The translations under genes and the position numbers were made by a program. Under the pieces are notes generated by a model. The model ran no database searches. It was not told the origin of the DNA and saw only the letters and a list, made by a program, of their open reading frames with translations. Positions 19,615 to 30,253 of a DNA stretch of 64,000 nucleotides are shown piece by piece. The DNA comes from Sesamum alatum (Eukaryota; Streptophyta; Magnoliopsida; Lamiales; Pedaliaceae). Positions within the stretch are counted from its first letter, which is position 1, and every line of letters starts with the position of its first letter. The stretch lies in NCBI GenBank assembly GCA_034509735.1, contig JACGWO010000005.1, positions 12,603,692 to 12,667,691 on the forward strand. The letters are read 5' to 3'.

Positions 19615-19830
19615 GGCACGGCCGAGGTATGCCTGAGCTGGAATCTGGCCGTGGCGCACGTCTTGGCTTGGATGTGGCCGAGGTATGCCTCGGCCAGAAT
19701 GTGGCAGAGACGCATGCCTCGGCCTGGATGTGGCCGAGGCATGCCTCGGTCAGAATGTGGCCGACGCGTATGCCTCGGCCCAGATGTGGCCGAGGTATGT
19801 ACCTCGGCCAAGCCTCGGTCGAGGCCGCCC
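19615..19830. repeat. 56 bp tandem repeat built of two 28 bp palindromic half-units
   Basis: Units start at 19615 (degenerate), 19671, 19727 and 19783, exactly 56 bp apart. Each holds two variants of a GGCCGAGG-nATn-CCTCGGCC palindrome. It lies in the Tat-2 3' region between integrase and LTR. Long ORFs on both strands here come from the stop-poor GC-rich repeat. Confidence 0.85.
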
Positions 19831-20639
19831 CGGTCGAATTTCAATCGAGGGTGTCCTGTTGCCCCTCCTTCCTCACTCGCTTGCTGAAGTGGTTGACTTT
19901 GATCATGAGGTGATTTCGGTTTATAGCGCCAGGAACATTCATCTGACTTGCTAGATTTTTTCAGAATTTAGAATTAGAAAAAAGTTGGATACTCCTCGAT
20001 TTCCTTTGATAGCACAAGCCCCTTTCTTCAAACCTCGAGGTCGCGCGTCTGCCACTTCTCTCCTAATTCTTTTGCGTACTTCGAAGAGTTTCTTTCGGTG
20101 TTTGCGGGATCTCGGCGCCACTTCCTCTCTTCTGGCTTTTCGATATCTTGTTCATCCTTGGGAGAGTTGTTAAGGACTCGCTCTTCTATCCCTTCCTCTC
20201 CACAGTTGTAACACGTTTTTTTTTTTCCTAGAGGCTTGGTGTGTTGTTCTTGCAAGCGCGCTTTGCGAGTCCGTTCTCACTTTTCATCATGGAAGGGAGA
20301 TGTTGTTGCTCGCTCATCTTCTACAGCTTCGTAGGTCGCCATGGAGGCAAGGGGGACCTTGCCCCTTTGATGGTTGTTGTAATTGTGTTGTGTTGCGTCA
20401 CATCCAGATCACCTCGCGTCGCGACGCATCATGTTGATTTCTTCAAAAGCTTTGTAGAAGTTCCCTTGGTTGAGACACTTTGTAACTTCGCATGAGTTCT
20501 TTGTCATTTGAGGAACTTCTTAAGAGTTCATCTTATCAAAATATTTTGGGAATTTTGCAGGGGTTCTTATTTACTATGTTATTAAATTTTGTTTCTCTAT
20601 TGCTTACTATGTTAAGTTGTTTTTTCTCGAATTAACTTT

Positions 20640-21090
20640 CAAATGTAAGGGGCAATCCCCCTCTTACAAGCAAAATATTAAACTAAATACTTATAAGTTG
20701 AACTGAATATCAAGGTGAAGGGCAAACCCCCTCTTTTCTGGATAAAATGTCAGCGTGAGGGGCAATCCCCCTCTTTCAAACAAGATATTAAGGTGAGGGG
20801 ACATCCCCTCTTTTAGGTAAAATTTCAATGTGAGGGGTAATCCCCCTCTTTTAGATAAAATATTAATGTGTGTTAGGGGCAGTCCCCCTATGAGAGGTAG
20901 TCCCTCTCTTTGAATTATGCTTAAGTATTAGGGGCAGTCCCTCTCTTTATTATCTCGGGGCAATCCCCCTGTGAGAGGCAGTCCATCTCTTTATTATCTC
21001 GGGGCAATCCCCCTTTGAGAGGCAGTCCCTCTCTTTATTATCTCGGGGCAATCCCCCTGTGAGAGGCAATCCCTCTCTTTTGCAATAAAT
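20640..21090. repeat. Hairpin tandem repeats of Tat-2 (GAGGGGCAATCCCCCTC type)
   Basis: Repeated hairpins of the same kind as in Tat-1 (1296-1523). The right part (20940-21080) is a regular 44 bp unit with two hairpins, GAGAGGCAGTCCCTCTC and GGGGCAATCCCCC. A 30 bp stretch before the array (TTTGTTTCTCTATTGCTTACTATG) is also shared with Tat-1, so the array position is ancestral but its units diverged. Confidence 0.85.
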
Positions 21091-21236
21091 CATATAAGCG
21101 ACAAGAATTTGTCAAAAGAAAATTTCATTACTCCAATCGGAGGTACAAGAAAGTCTTAAATTATAAACTTCATACAACTTAAAACGAGAAAAATTTATAC
21201 AACATAAAGCAAGAAAAATGTATACAAACTACTTTT

Positions 21237-22300
21237 TCAGGTTGACCACGTTCCATGTACGCGGTACTTCTTTTCCATCCAACTTTTGCAGGCGGTACGT
21301 TCCTTTCCCACAATCTCAATCACTTGATATGGCCCAACCCATTTAGCGTCAAGCTTCCCAATGTTACCTGTGGCATCAGCCCTCCTCAACACGAGGTCGC
21401 CTACTTGAAAGCCTCGATGTCTAGCTCTGTCATTGTAGGCTTTCGCCATCAGCGTCTTGTATGCTTCAGTCCTGACATTCGCGCTACTCCTTAGCTCCTC
21501 CAGAAAATCTAGGTTGACACTCCTTTCACTGTCATGGCTAGTCGGCTCATAGCACTTCACTCTGAGTGCCTCTTCTCCAATCTCTATTGGGGTGACGGCT
21601 TTCAACCCGTAGACCAGACTGAGCGGGGGTTTCCCCCGTGCTTCGACGTGGGGTGGTTCGATATGCCCATAGAGCTCCCAGAAGCTCCTCTACCCAATTG
21701 CCTTTGGCGTCTTCTAGCCTTGTCTTCAAATTTTGGAAGACTACCCTACTGGTTACTTCTGCCTGCCCGTCCGAATGGGATGTTGCGAAGGTCCATACTT
21801 CCCGCTGGGGCGTGAATGATGTCGGCATGCTCCTGGCATCCCCGGAGTCTTTCACTAACTTCCATGCATCTTTACGCTCGGTAGGCCAGAGGTGTCCTCG
21901 CTTCGGGGCCTGGTATGCTAACACTCTACCTCTGGAGTGATTACGCAGCCTCCCTCTTTCTACTCTGCTTAATCCTCATCGACGTATCCAAGATGTGGTT
22001 TGCAAAAAGTCTCTCTTATGCAGCTTACTTCCAATTGCCATGAGCTCTGCCGACCTAGCTTGACTTACCCTTGCTTCCTTGGGGTTCTTTGGACTCTTGA
22101 AGCAAAATCCCAAATTCCCCATCTTCTTCCAAACCTTCTTCCCAGCTTGATGAAACGCTCTTCTCCGTCAAGGCTTCTTCCCACACTACATTCACTTCGT
22201 GTCGTTCTGGACTCAATAGGGTTATCTTCTCGCTCTCCGAAGGAGGCAATAAGCTGGCTGACTTCATGAGTCCGTTCCTCTCTTCCTTGCATGACCACGG
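21237..22300 (-). pseudogene. RNase H and integrase remnants of Tat-2
   Basis: At 22055-22300 the minus strand matches the end of the second RNase H and linker of Tat-1 (LIASFGEREDNPIES, ITLLSPERHEVNV). At 21850-21930 a zinc-binding remnant (LAYQAPKRGHLWPTERKDAWKLV) jumps directly to HSDGQAEVTSRVVFQNLKTRLEDAKGNWVEEL, so the first two catalytic Asp positions are deleted. The C-terminal end (DLVLRRADATGNIGKLDAKWVGPYQVIEIVG, 21237-21420) is well kept. Confidence 0.85.
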
Positions 22301-22599
22301 GATTTATTCTAGGGTGAACCCACCGAGTTCCTTCTTAACGCTTGGATGTTTGGTAATTACTTGGTCATCTGCTCCCCTAGCTTCGCAGCCTCCCTCTTAC
22401 TGCTGGACCACAGGTTGGAAGTCGCTATCCGCCCTCACATATGCTACTCCTGCTTTCTCCCCCTGCATACGTCGCTTCCATGACGCTAGTCAGCTTTTCT
22501 CCCCTTGCTCAGTGCATCGCACTCCAACTCGTTTTTGGATCCGCTGGAGACACTGCTGCCTTCTCGCCAAAGATGGTATGGTTTGGCACCGCGTCCTAT

Positions 22600-22935
22600 T
22601 GCTCTCACCGCAACTCCTTCAGCTTGCCTTGCTCTCTGAGCGACTTTGGCTTGTTCTCATGCAACTCCTTCATCTTGCCTCGCTCTCTGAGCGACTCTTG
22701 CTTCGTATCTCTTCTTATTGGGCCTCCCGAGGTACCCTCATAACTCGAGCAGTTGGGAGGTTGTCCCTGCTGGCTCATTCTGCTTCCTGCTTCACTCCCA
22801 CATATCACGTGCCTGTCTTCAGAAGCGGTTTCCTAGAGCTCTTGTTTCCCTTGTCCCACGAATTCTCGTAAGTCATCTCTTCGGATTAGCTCCTCGACCT
22901 CCTTCTCCAAGTAGTGGCGTTCCTCCGAGCTACGA
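22600..22935 (-). pseudogene. gag C-terminal remnant of Tat-2
   Basis: The minus strand reads YLEKEVEELIRRDDLREFVGQGKQE, aligned with EIEKLIQRGYLKEFMGQRKR of Tat-1 gag, then continues into what should be the protease linker. The zinc-knuckle cysteines themselves are degraded. The protease and RT that should follow are missing. Confidence 0.7.
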
Positions 22936-22999
22936 TCTCGATCCCAATCCTTGTTGCTTGGTTACGTCGAGCGTTTGAGTCCGCGAGGTCCGGGGGGTG

Positions 23000-24202
23000 T
23001 ACTGAGTTAAATCCCCCGGGGCACATGTCCACGTTCATGCTTACTTTCTTCTGCCCTAAGGAGACCCTTTACCTTCCTCTATGGCCCTTCCGGCGGCTTG
23101 ACGGCCTGGGCGGATGCCTCCTCCACCAATTGGCGAAGATTTTTTAGAGTTATCTGAATAGCTGGGGGTGGAGGTGGAACCTCGACCTCTAGCTGCCTCT
23201 CCTCAACCTGGATGCGCAGGTGGATTCTCCATGGCATGGGCCTTGCTCCTGCTGGGGGGAGCCTCGACCTCTCATTGCCTCTCATCTTCCTGGGTGCGCT
23301 TCTCCTCCTGGATGCGCATGTGAATTCTCCAAGGCGTGGGCCTTGCTCCTGTTGGAGGGGAGCCTCGTCCTCTCCTTGCCTCTCCTTCTCCTGGGTGCGC
23401 TCCTCCTCCTGGATGCGCAGGTGGATTCTCCAAGGCGTGGGCCTTGCTCCTGTTGGGGGGAGCCTCGACCTCTCCTTGCCTCTCCTCCTCCTGGGTGCGC
23501 TCCTCCTCCTGGATGTACAGGTGGATTCTCCAAGGCGTGGGCCTTGCTCCTGTTGGGGGGGAGCCTCGACCTCTCCCTGTCTCTCCTCCTCCTGGCTCCG
23601 CGCTGGAGGATTCTCCGAGGCGTGGGCCTCGACCTCTTCCTTCCTCTCTTCCTCCTGGCTCCGCGCTAGAGGATTCTCCGAGGCGTGGGCCTCGACCTCT
23701 TCCTTCCTCCTCCTGGCTGCGGCTGGAGGATTCTCCGAGGCGTGGGTCTCGACCTTTTCCTTCCTCTCTTCCTCCTGGCTCCGCGCTGGTGGATTCTCCG
23801 AGGCATGGGCCTCGACCGGTTGCTTCCTCTCTTCCTCCTGGCTCCACGCTGGAGGATTCTCCGAGGCGTGGGCCTCGATCTCTTCCTTCTTCCTCCTGGC
23901 TCCGCGCTGAAGGATTCTCCGAGGCGTGGGTCTCGACCTCTTCCTTCCTCTCTTCCTCCGGGCTCCACGCTGGAGGATTTTCCGAAGCGTGGGCCTCGAC
24001 CTCTTCCTTCCTCTCTTCCTCCTGGCTCCGCGCTGGAGGATTCTCCAAGGCGTGGGCCTCGACCTCTTCCTTTCTCTCGGTCCTCCAACCTCTGAGCTGG
24101 TGCTGGTGGATTCGCCAGGGCGTGGCCCTGTTCCTCCTCGCCTCTTCTCTCGGGGTCCTCCTGCCCCAGATTCACGCTTCTTGCCATTGATCTGGTGTTC
24201 AT
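23000..24202 (-). pseudogene. gag N-terminal region of Tat-2 with expanded peptide repeat
   Basis: The start MNTRSMARSVNLGQEDPERR (24202) parallels the Tat-1 gag start. The body is about a dozen copies of a peptide like SENPPARSQEEERKEEVEAHA; Tat-1 has one such unit. The end AIQITLKNLRQLVEEASAQAV (about 23090-23150) matches the equivalent Tat-1 position. Unit lengths are not all multiples of three, so the frame drifts, yet no stop interrupts for 403 codons in one frame because the repeat has few stops in any frame. The product, if made, would be a highly charged low-complexity chain. Confidence 0.75.
23222..24110. repeat. Minisatellite inside Tat-2 gag
   Basis: The word GGATTCTCC recurs (twice as a one-base variant) at 23222, 23322, 23423, 23523, 23608, 23671, 23728, 23791, 23854, 23912, 23975 and 24038, with a variant at 24108. 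Spacing is about 100 bp for the first units and 57-63 bp for the rest. The longer unit is the short one plus a GCTCCTGTTGGGGG-type segment. Confidence 0.9.
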
Positions 24203-24241
24203 CTTCGATGCCTAGACTCCTTCCCACAAACGGCGCCAAGC

Positions 24242-24618
24242 TGATGGTGAATAATTCGGAAGGAACGTAGTCTACACACGTTCGCACCAAATCAATGCAA
24301 GACGCTAGAAAGAAGTAATGAAATGTGTGAAGTTGGTATATTATTCATAGAAAAAAGATAAGATTACAATGAATTCACCCCCCTATTTATAGTAAATTTT
24401 TGGGGGTGAAATTACAATGTTGTCCTTTGATCCTACGGCCTAAAATCGATTTGCTGAGGGTATTTTCGTCGTTTTGTCAGCCCACTTCTTTCCTAACTTC
24501 CTTTCTCTCAACTTCCCTCAACTTCTCTTCTAACCTCCTTCAACTTCTATTTGGGGCCTTGGCGCAATTAACAATAAGTTTGAGGGTCTTTTTGCAAATT
24601 TGGTTTTTCTCCACATCA
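24242..24618 (-). repeat. 5' LTR of Tat-2
   Basis: TGATGGTG...CCACATCA, preceded on the plus strand by the primer-binding site complement ACGGCGCCAAGC (24222-24241). Confidence 0.95.
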
Positions 24619-24623
24619 CATTC

Positions 24624-24905
24624 CTAAAATATTATTTTGGAATGACCCTGGACTAAAAGTGCCATCGCCCCTATGAAATTGGACCAAAATTTCATTTTTC
24701 CCTCAATTTAAGATGGCACATGATTACTCATTGCCAATTTCCGTTATATTTAGAACTTTCCAACAGAATGTGAGCCCAAGTAGCAAAATATACAAAAACT
24801 AAGGAACCAAATCAGAAGTTCTTTTTTTTAAAGGATTAAAACATCGAACACTTACAATTACATGATGAAAAACTACAATAAAACTGTAAAATCACTAGTA
24901 AGCAT
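24624..24905. mobile_element. Right half of the foldback element split by Tat-2
   Basis: Inverted match to 18289-18420. See the left half at 18289-18641. The outer end near 24905 is approximate. Confidence 0.55.
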
Positions 24906-24925
24906 AAAATCTCAGTTGTCAAAGA

Positions 24926-25110
24926 GAAATTCTAACCAAAATCGAATTCGATCGGACATGAACCAATTATATGGCAGGTGTGGTACACTTGTTGTGTGAT
25001 TGGTGTACAGTTCAGGAAAAGTGACCAATCACACTGCAAGTGTATCAAACTTGCTCTGTAATTAATTTGGTTCGACCAAACTTGATTCGAGTAAAAATTT
25101 TCCGAAGTTG
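24926..25110. mobile_element. Foldback MITE
   Basis: The two arms are inverted: AACCAATTATATGG...ACACTTGTTGTGTGATTGGT (about 24961-25004) against ACCAATCACACTGCAAGTGTATC...AATTTGGTT (about 25024-25071). The outer arms (CTAACCAAAATCGAA and TTGATTCGAGTAAAAA) also pair loosely. No transposase; duplication not resolved. Confidence 0.6.
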
Positions 25111-27011
25111 TCGCTTTGGCCCTTTTATTTTAAAGGATTATTTGCGTATCATAATTTTTACAAGAGATATAGATAAGTTTAGTGACTAATACCTCCTTAG
25201 TTCGTAGATTAGAAGCGAAAGCAGAAGAACGGCTGGCACAACGGAGGGCCTCATTTTTCTATGTTAAACTGCTTGTGGTGATAGGACAGAAAGGTTGCAG
25301 ATAAGGTTAATTTAAGGGTTATTCCTTAAAATCTGCGTGATATGTAGAAAAGTATTGGCAACTTAGAAAACTGAAGAAAAATTTGCAAAATCTCACACAG
25401 GTAGATCGTAACTGATACTATATGAATCAAATTATTATCATCCTTGATATTGTAAATGAGTAAATTATCTTTCTATTTAAGAAAAATAGAAATTTATCTT
25501 CCCGTGCTTTTCAAAATGAGGCAATTTACCTCTCAGTGTTATTTAAACTGAAACAATCATTTTAAAAAATACGGGAACATAAATTGCTATATTTTTTTTT
25601 AGAGGACGTAACATGCAGATTTGCAATATTACGTAAAGGTAAATTGCATTGAAACCATTGACAAGATTTTAATGTAATAATTCATAGCTATTGAGATTTT
25701 AGTGTTGTAATATGACGAAAAGATTATTTTCTTTTGAAAAATGATGGATACCATCATAATAGTTCCGTTAGGGAAATTGTAATTTTCGGCCTATAACAAG
25801 AGGGGATGGTGTTTTTAGCCTTATCAAAACTGAGATTAGTAACTAAGGACAACATTTAAAAATAATTTGGCACATAAGCACAAATTAGTTTCTCTCAGAA
25901 TTGTTATTGTGACGCTCGCATGATTGATTTAGAAGGTGTTTGGCTGAGCTTATGTGGAAAATCTTATAAGCTCCTAATATTTTATAAGATAATTTAAAAG
26001 CTTAAAAATATTGAATTATAATTTCAAAATAAGTTTTTAAAGTGTTTGGATATATAAGATATTAAATCTTATAAGATGTTAGAGTCTTTGACATAATAAA
26101 TTTTGCATATTTTAATAATGATCGAAAAAGTTATCAAATTATTAAAATTTAAAATCATACTGATATGGCACAAAAGGACCGGCCCAAGCACGAGGTCCAA
26201 AATGGTGGCCCAAGGAGATCTCAATGCAGCCCACATGAAAGATCAGGCCAGGCCTCACGAAAAAGAGCAAGGCAAAGCTCAAATAAGGTGTAGAGGGCCT
26301 AGCCAAGCCCCCAGAAGCAAGCTCCCAGCCACCCAGGAAAAGAGGCCCACAGAAGTAGGTCTGACCGGGCCAAGTTGTGTTAATTATTAGTTCAGAGAAA
26401 TCTGTACTGTTGATGGTTACTGGGTTTACATAGGTTAGTGAAGTTAAACAATGGAGTAATCTCTCTGTGATTCAGTTTTACGTTTTATTTCTTGCATGGT
26501 GTGTTTACACCATTTTCTGATGCTATCTACTTGCTTGATTGCATCTTCCTTTTTCCACTGATTCTTTATCTGGAGCTGCATTTTTAAGATAAATACTTGG
26601 ATTCTGCATAATTTCTCACTTAATATCTTATCTCCGTAATGCTGACTGAATTCATTTAATACGATCGAGTTTCTTAATGAAAAACATTATTCTTATGATG
26701 AGGGCTGTCAATTCAGAAAAGGTTCTTGATACTTTAATGAGCGTAGGGCTCAAACGACAAGTAGCTATTGTATTTTAGCCAACAGTTGGCTACACCTACC
26801 GTAATTACCAATGAGGTGTGCTTTAGTATAAACACCTAGTACTTCAAGGCTGCACTTATCTGCTGTGATGTTTCAGACAACATGATGCAGAAAGAGCTAA
26901 CAGTAGTTCTGATTTCTATTTTCTGTCTTACATGTTGTTTTTGCCTCATTACTCCCATTATATAACTCAAAATAGTCTTATCTTGCACGCTTGTTAATTA
27001 CTCCGGTGCAG
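25110..27011. other. Host-like AT-rich DNA with MITE-like segments
   Basis: 25450-25800 has MULE-TIR-like GTAAATTATCTT phrases. 25930-26100 begins GGTGTTTGGCTGAGCTTAT and repeats GTGTTTGGATA, a phrase common in small plant hAT-type MITEs. A plus-strand exon-like piece RLEAKAEERLAQRR follows a TAG acceptor at about 25210-25250 and could be an upstream exon of the gene ending at 27012. Nothing else is supported. Confidence 0.35.
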
Positions 27012-27064
27012 GCACTTATGTATGCTTTGCTGCTAAGCAGCGGCTCATTTATATACTTCCGACG

Positions 27065-28019
27065 GAAGCATTCGAAGCCATCAAATATAAAGACTGATTT
27101 TAAATTGTAGTAGTCGTGGAACCAGATCGAATCCTTAAGTAACCAAAAGGGGGGTATGAATCGTGTAGTAACTACGAATTAACTTGAACTAAATTTAAAA
27201 GCAAGAGTAAATAACTGAGATAAGATTGATAGATGAAAAGTCCAATTAAATTAAGGGCTGCATCTCACCCATCGTTATGTCTATCATAGGTCACTAAGGG
27301 TTAATTTCACAACCAAGTATTCAACTTTGAAATTCATTAGGATAGCCGTAACAAATTCCCGTTTTCCTATTACAGTGGATTTGATTCAAGCATCTAAATC
27401 CAAACTTATTATATCAAGACTGGGCACGATAGCGTTCCATATCACATCAGTAATAGCATTTGCATCAATGAAAACAGTTGAATCTAGATTAAACAATTGA
27501 GATGGCTGCAATTTCCCTTGAATCGGAATAGAATTAGCTACACATAATGTGTGTAGAGAAACCTAAAATCCTATGGCAAAACATAAAATAAAATAAAGGA
27601 GAAGGCGAGAGATGATCTAAACTAAGAGGATGATCAAATATGAAATTCGATCCTGATCTTCAGCCTTAAGATCCCTTTTTATAGCTCCAAAAACGTGCTC
27701 CTCTTGCCTCTAACTTGCAGTCTGAAAAAGGAAACAAATCGCAGTAAACAAATCTTTCCAAATTGCCCACTTTTGTGCAGATAGACTCGAACACTCGTTA
27801 AGGCGTGATCACGCCTTAACGGTTGCTCGACTCTATTTTTTTCTTCTTTTTCCTTAATCATTTTTCAACTTCATTTGGGGCTTTTGACTCTATTTTCTTC
27901 AATGCTTGTCATAACTACTCCTATATTCAAACAATGGATTATTCAAAGACCGAAGCAATAAAATCCTTGCAAAATACTCAAAATAAATATGCATAGGAGC
28001 GTTAAATTGTGTCTTATCA
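27065..28019 (-). repeat. 3' LTR of the Athila-like element (shortened)
   Basis: It aligns with 31994-33236 but lacks a segment corresponding to about 32475-32725. TATA-like GCTATAAAAAGGG (complement near 27675-27687). Confidence 0.85.
27796..27821. repeat. 26 bp perfect palindrome (LTR copy 1)
   Basis: CGTTAAGGCGTGA followed immediately by its exact reverse complement. The identical palindrome is at 33012-33037, and imperfect versions are in the 3' UTR at about 29674-29696, 29755-29775 and 29824-29843. Confidence 0.95.
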
Positions 28020-29930
28020 AATTCCCCCACACAGAAACCATGCTGGTCCTCAAGCATCTCTTCAAAATACAAGAATTATACAGGTAGCCAAACCCAAATT
28101 TTCCTTCATGTCAGTCAAGTATGCCCCTTAATCAATATGTCTTCACAGTTTAACAGGATATAGTGATATTGAAAATAAACACTGATGGCATTAATTTAAC
28201 AAACAAGTATCCCATTGATTATATCAAACATAAACGAAACAAGTCTCAACACTCCTCACAAGGGTGTCTCTCTAATCACTCGACAAGTGTTTACGAAATT
28301 GGATTGCACTCAAATCAAGACATTAGAGTGCCACTGCCATATGCTTGCTTGCGAATCAAATCTCCACTACTGCAAAATGCGAATCAGTGCATAAATCAAA
28401 GGGTCTTAATATGGTTGTAACGGGGCTAGGGACAAGGTGTGTCAAGAGAGGTCAAATTGTGGCTCGTGAATCTAAAAGGATGATGACAACCTAGTTGCTT
28501 GTTTTTCCCAACTCATTTCTTTTCCTTTCATCTTCACTAAAGTGCTTGGAGCATTCAAATTTTCCAACAAGATTTTTCAGTTTCGCTTTTCTGTTTGAAT
28601 CTTTCCCCCTTTTTCTTTCTTTTTCCTCGTTCATCATTTTTTTCTTCTTTATTTTTTTTCTTTTTTCATTGCTTCCATTTCATTTTTTTCTTTCTTGGGT
28701 CTAGCAATATGTCTCCCATGTGCAACTTGAACCAATTCATTAGCTCATTTCCGCATAGACTTACAAGCAACCACATTAACATCATCTCCTTGAAAGGGTT
28801 CAAATATTTCTGTAGGAAATAACGAAGAAGGGGATCATCGGCTAAAAATACGATTTAACCAAGAAAATAGAGGTCAAGGCTCAAATGAGTTTTCTAAGGG
28901 TGAACTTTTGGTAGGCTCTTTTCAAGGTTAATTGGCCATTCCTTAGTGCCCCTATCACTTTCATACCCCAATCTGCAAGAATGTAGCCTCGAAATGTATT
29001 ACACGAACACGTTCTAGAATGCACACACTAAGTCTGATGTCCTCAATTGAAAGAAATATACAAGCACTATTTGAATGCAGGTACTTTGGCTCAAAAGCTC
29101 ACATATAGGGCTTTAGTGTTGATTCTTGAACGTTGTACGTTTAATGCAATCAATGGAACAACCTTCACAATATTTTTTTTTACATGCCACTAGTGTTAGT
29201 TCTGCCTACTAATCTTGACTTAAACCGCAATTTCCTATCAGTTTCAGGGACAACACAAGACAACATTCATGAAATTCTATTCAAGATACAGGATAATTCA
29301 CTCATTTTGTTTCAACACAAGCTAATTTCAAGCACAAGTTTCGTTCTTCATTAAATATTATCAATTCGCAAATAAAAAATTTTCACTCCACAAAAACCAG
29401 TCTCCCCACAAAATATCAACATTACCATAAACACATAACCAAAAGGTGGATTAAGCATATAATCAATATTCGCCAAAACAACATGTTAGCATAAACCTCC
29501 CCCACACCAAGTACATATATTGTCCCCAATGTATGCATAAAACACAATACATAGCAAGGGATTGACAAGTAAAAAAAAGGAGATAGAGAACGTCCTTGAA
29601 ATGTGCAGTGGGGCAAAGCCGACTTGATGGAAAGAGGTGGAGGCTCGTCGGCTGCAGGCTGAAGTGAACAATCCTTAAGGCATGATCACGCCTTAGCATA
29701 CCCTCATGTCTGTTGTGTAGAGTAACTTCAGACAGATCAGAAAGTAAGATCGAGTGTGATCACGCCTTATCTTTCGAAGTAATCTGTTGGGGGGCAGAAG
29801 TGGAGGACTAATATTCAACGCGAGATAAGGCATGATCATGTCCTATATGAAGGTCATATCAGCGAAGTTTTAAAGAGTAACATCCTAAAAAATTCAAAAG
29901 AAAGCAAATAAAGAGTTGGGTTGCCTCCCA
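28020..29930 (-). other. Polypurine tract and long 3' UTR of the Athila-like element
   Basis: The minus strand next to the LTR reads GACCAGCATGGTTTCTGTGTGGGGGAAT, the usual Athila/Ty3 pattern. The rest has no conserved coding domain. A pyrimidine-rich stretch (28570-28700, plus strand) gives spurious Phe/Ser-rich ORFs. Confidence 0.7.
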
Positions 29931-29999
29931 ACAAGCGCAATTGTTTAACGTCGTTATGCTCGACGGAATACCTTCTTTTCAATATGTTAACTGTTGGAG

Positions 30000-30225
30000 T
30001 GACGCCAATGCAATACCAATGATGCTTGTGACTTCATCACCACCAAGAAATGATTTCGATCGATGGCCATTCACCGTGTTGAGACTTTTAATTCTCGCTA
30101 CACCATGAGGAAAAACATTAACCTTCAAAACAACCAAGCCAAAAAGAACTCGACTTACCTGGGATGAGCTTCAAGCGAGATTTGTGAACTAGCACGTTTG
30201 TCCCAACCTCAAATAGCTTCTTCAA
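30000..30225 (-). pseudogene. Integrase C-terminal remnant of the Athila-like element
   Basis: Across frames the minus strand reads VWDKRASSQISLEAHPR, then KSLNTVNGHRSKSFLGGDE, resembling the NGHRLKHF end of Athila-type integrases. Heavily decayed. Confidence 0.5.
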
Positions 30226-30253
30226 AATCATATGATCATGAAATCTCTATGTT

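Larger units (their letters stand above)
18642..24618 (-). mobile_element. Complete but internally deleted Tat-like element (Tat-2)
   Basis: The perfect 5 bp duplication CATTC (18637-18641 and 24619-24623) bounds two near-identical LTRs, 367 bp (18642-19008) and 377 bp (24242-24618). They differ mainly by a 10 bp duplication, CTCAACTTCC. The primer-binding site is next to the right LTR and a polypurine tract next to the left, so the element reads on the minus strand. Between them are repeat-expanded gag, a gag zinc-knuckle remnant, RNase H and integrase remnants and tandem repeats. Protease, RT and most of the integrase core are gone. It can only have moved with help from another element. Confidence 0.95.

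Noticed and set aside
20028..20255. KKKTCYNCGEEG as a zinc knuckle
   Set aside because: Only C-x2-C is present; the His and last Cys of CCHC are missing and it is on no conserved gag background.
23079..24290. A 403-codon minus-strand frame and several 150-280-codon frames on both strands
   Set aside because: They are overlapping open frames of a GC-rich stop-poor minisatellite. Only the gag start and end blocks have homology to Tat-1, so it is described as a repeat-expanded gag remnant and not as a set of genes.
28495..28704. Phe/Ser-rich hydrophobic ORFs resembling membrane proteins
   Set aside because: T-rich low-complexity DNA in the 3' UTR of a minus-strand element.
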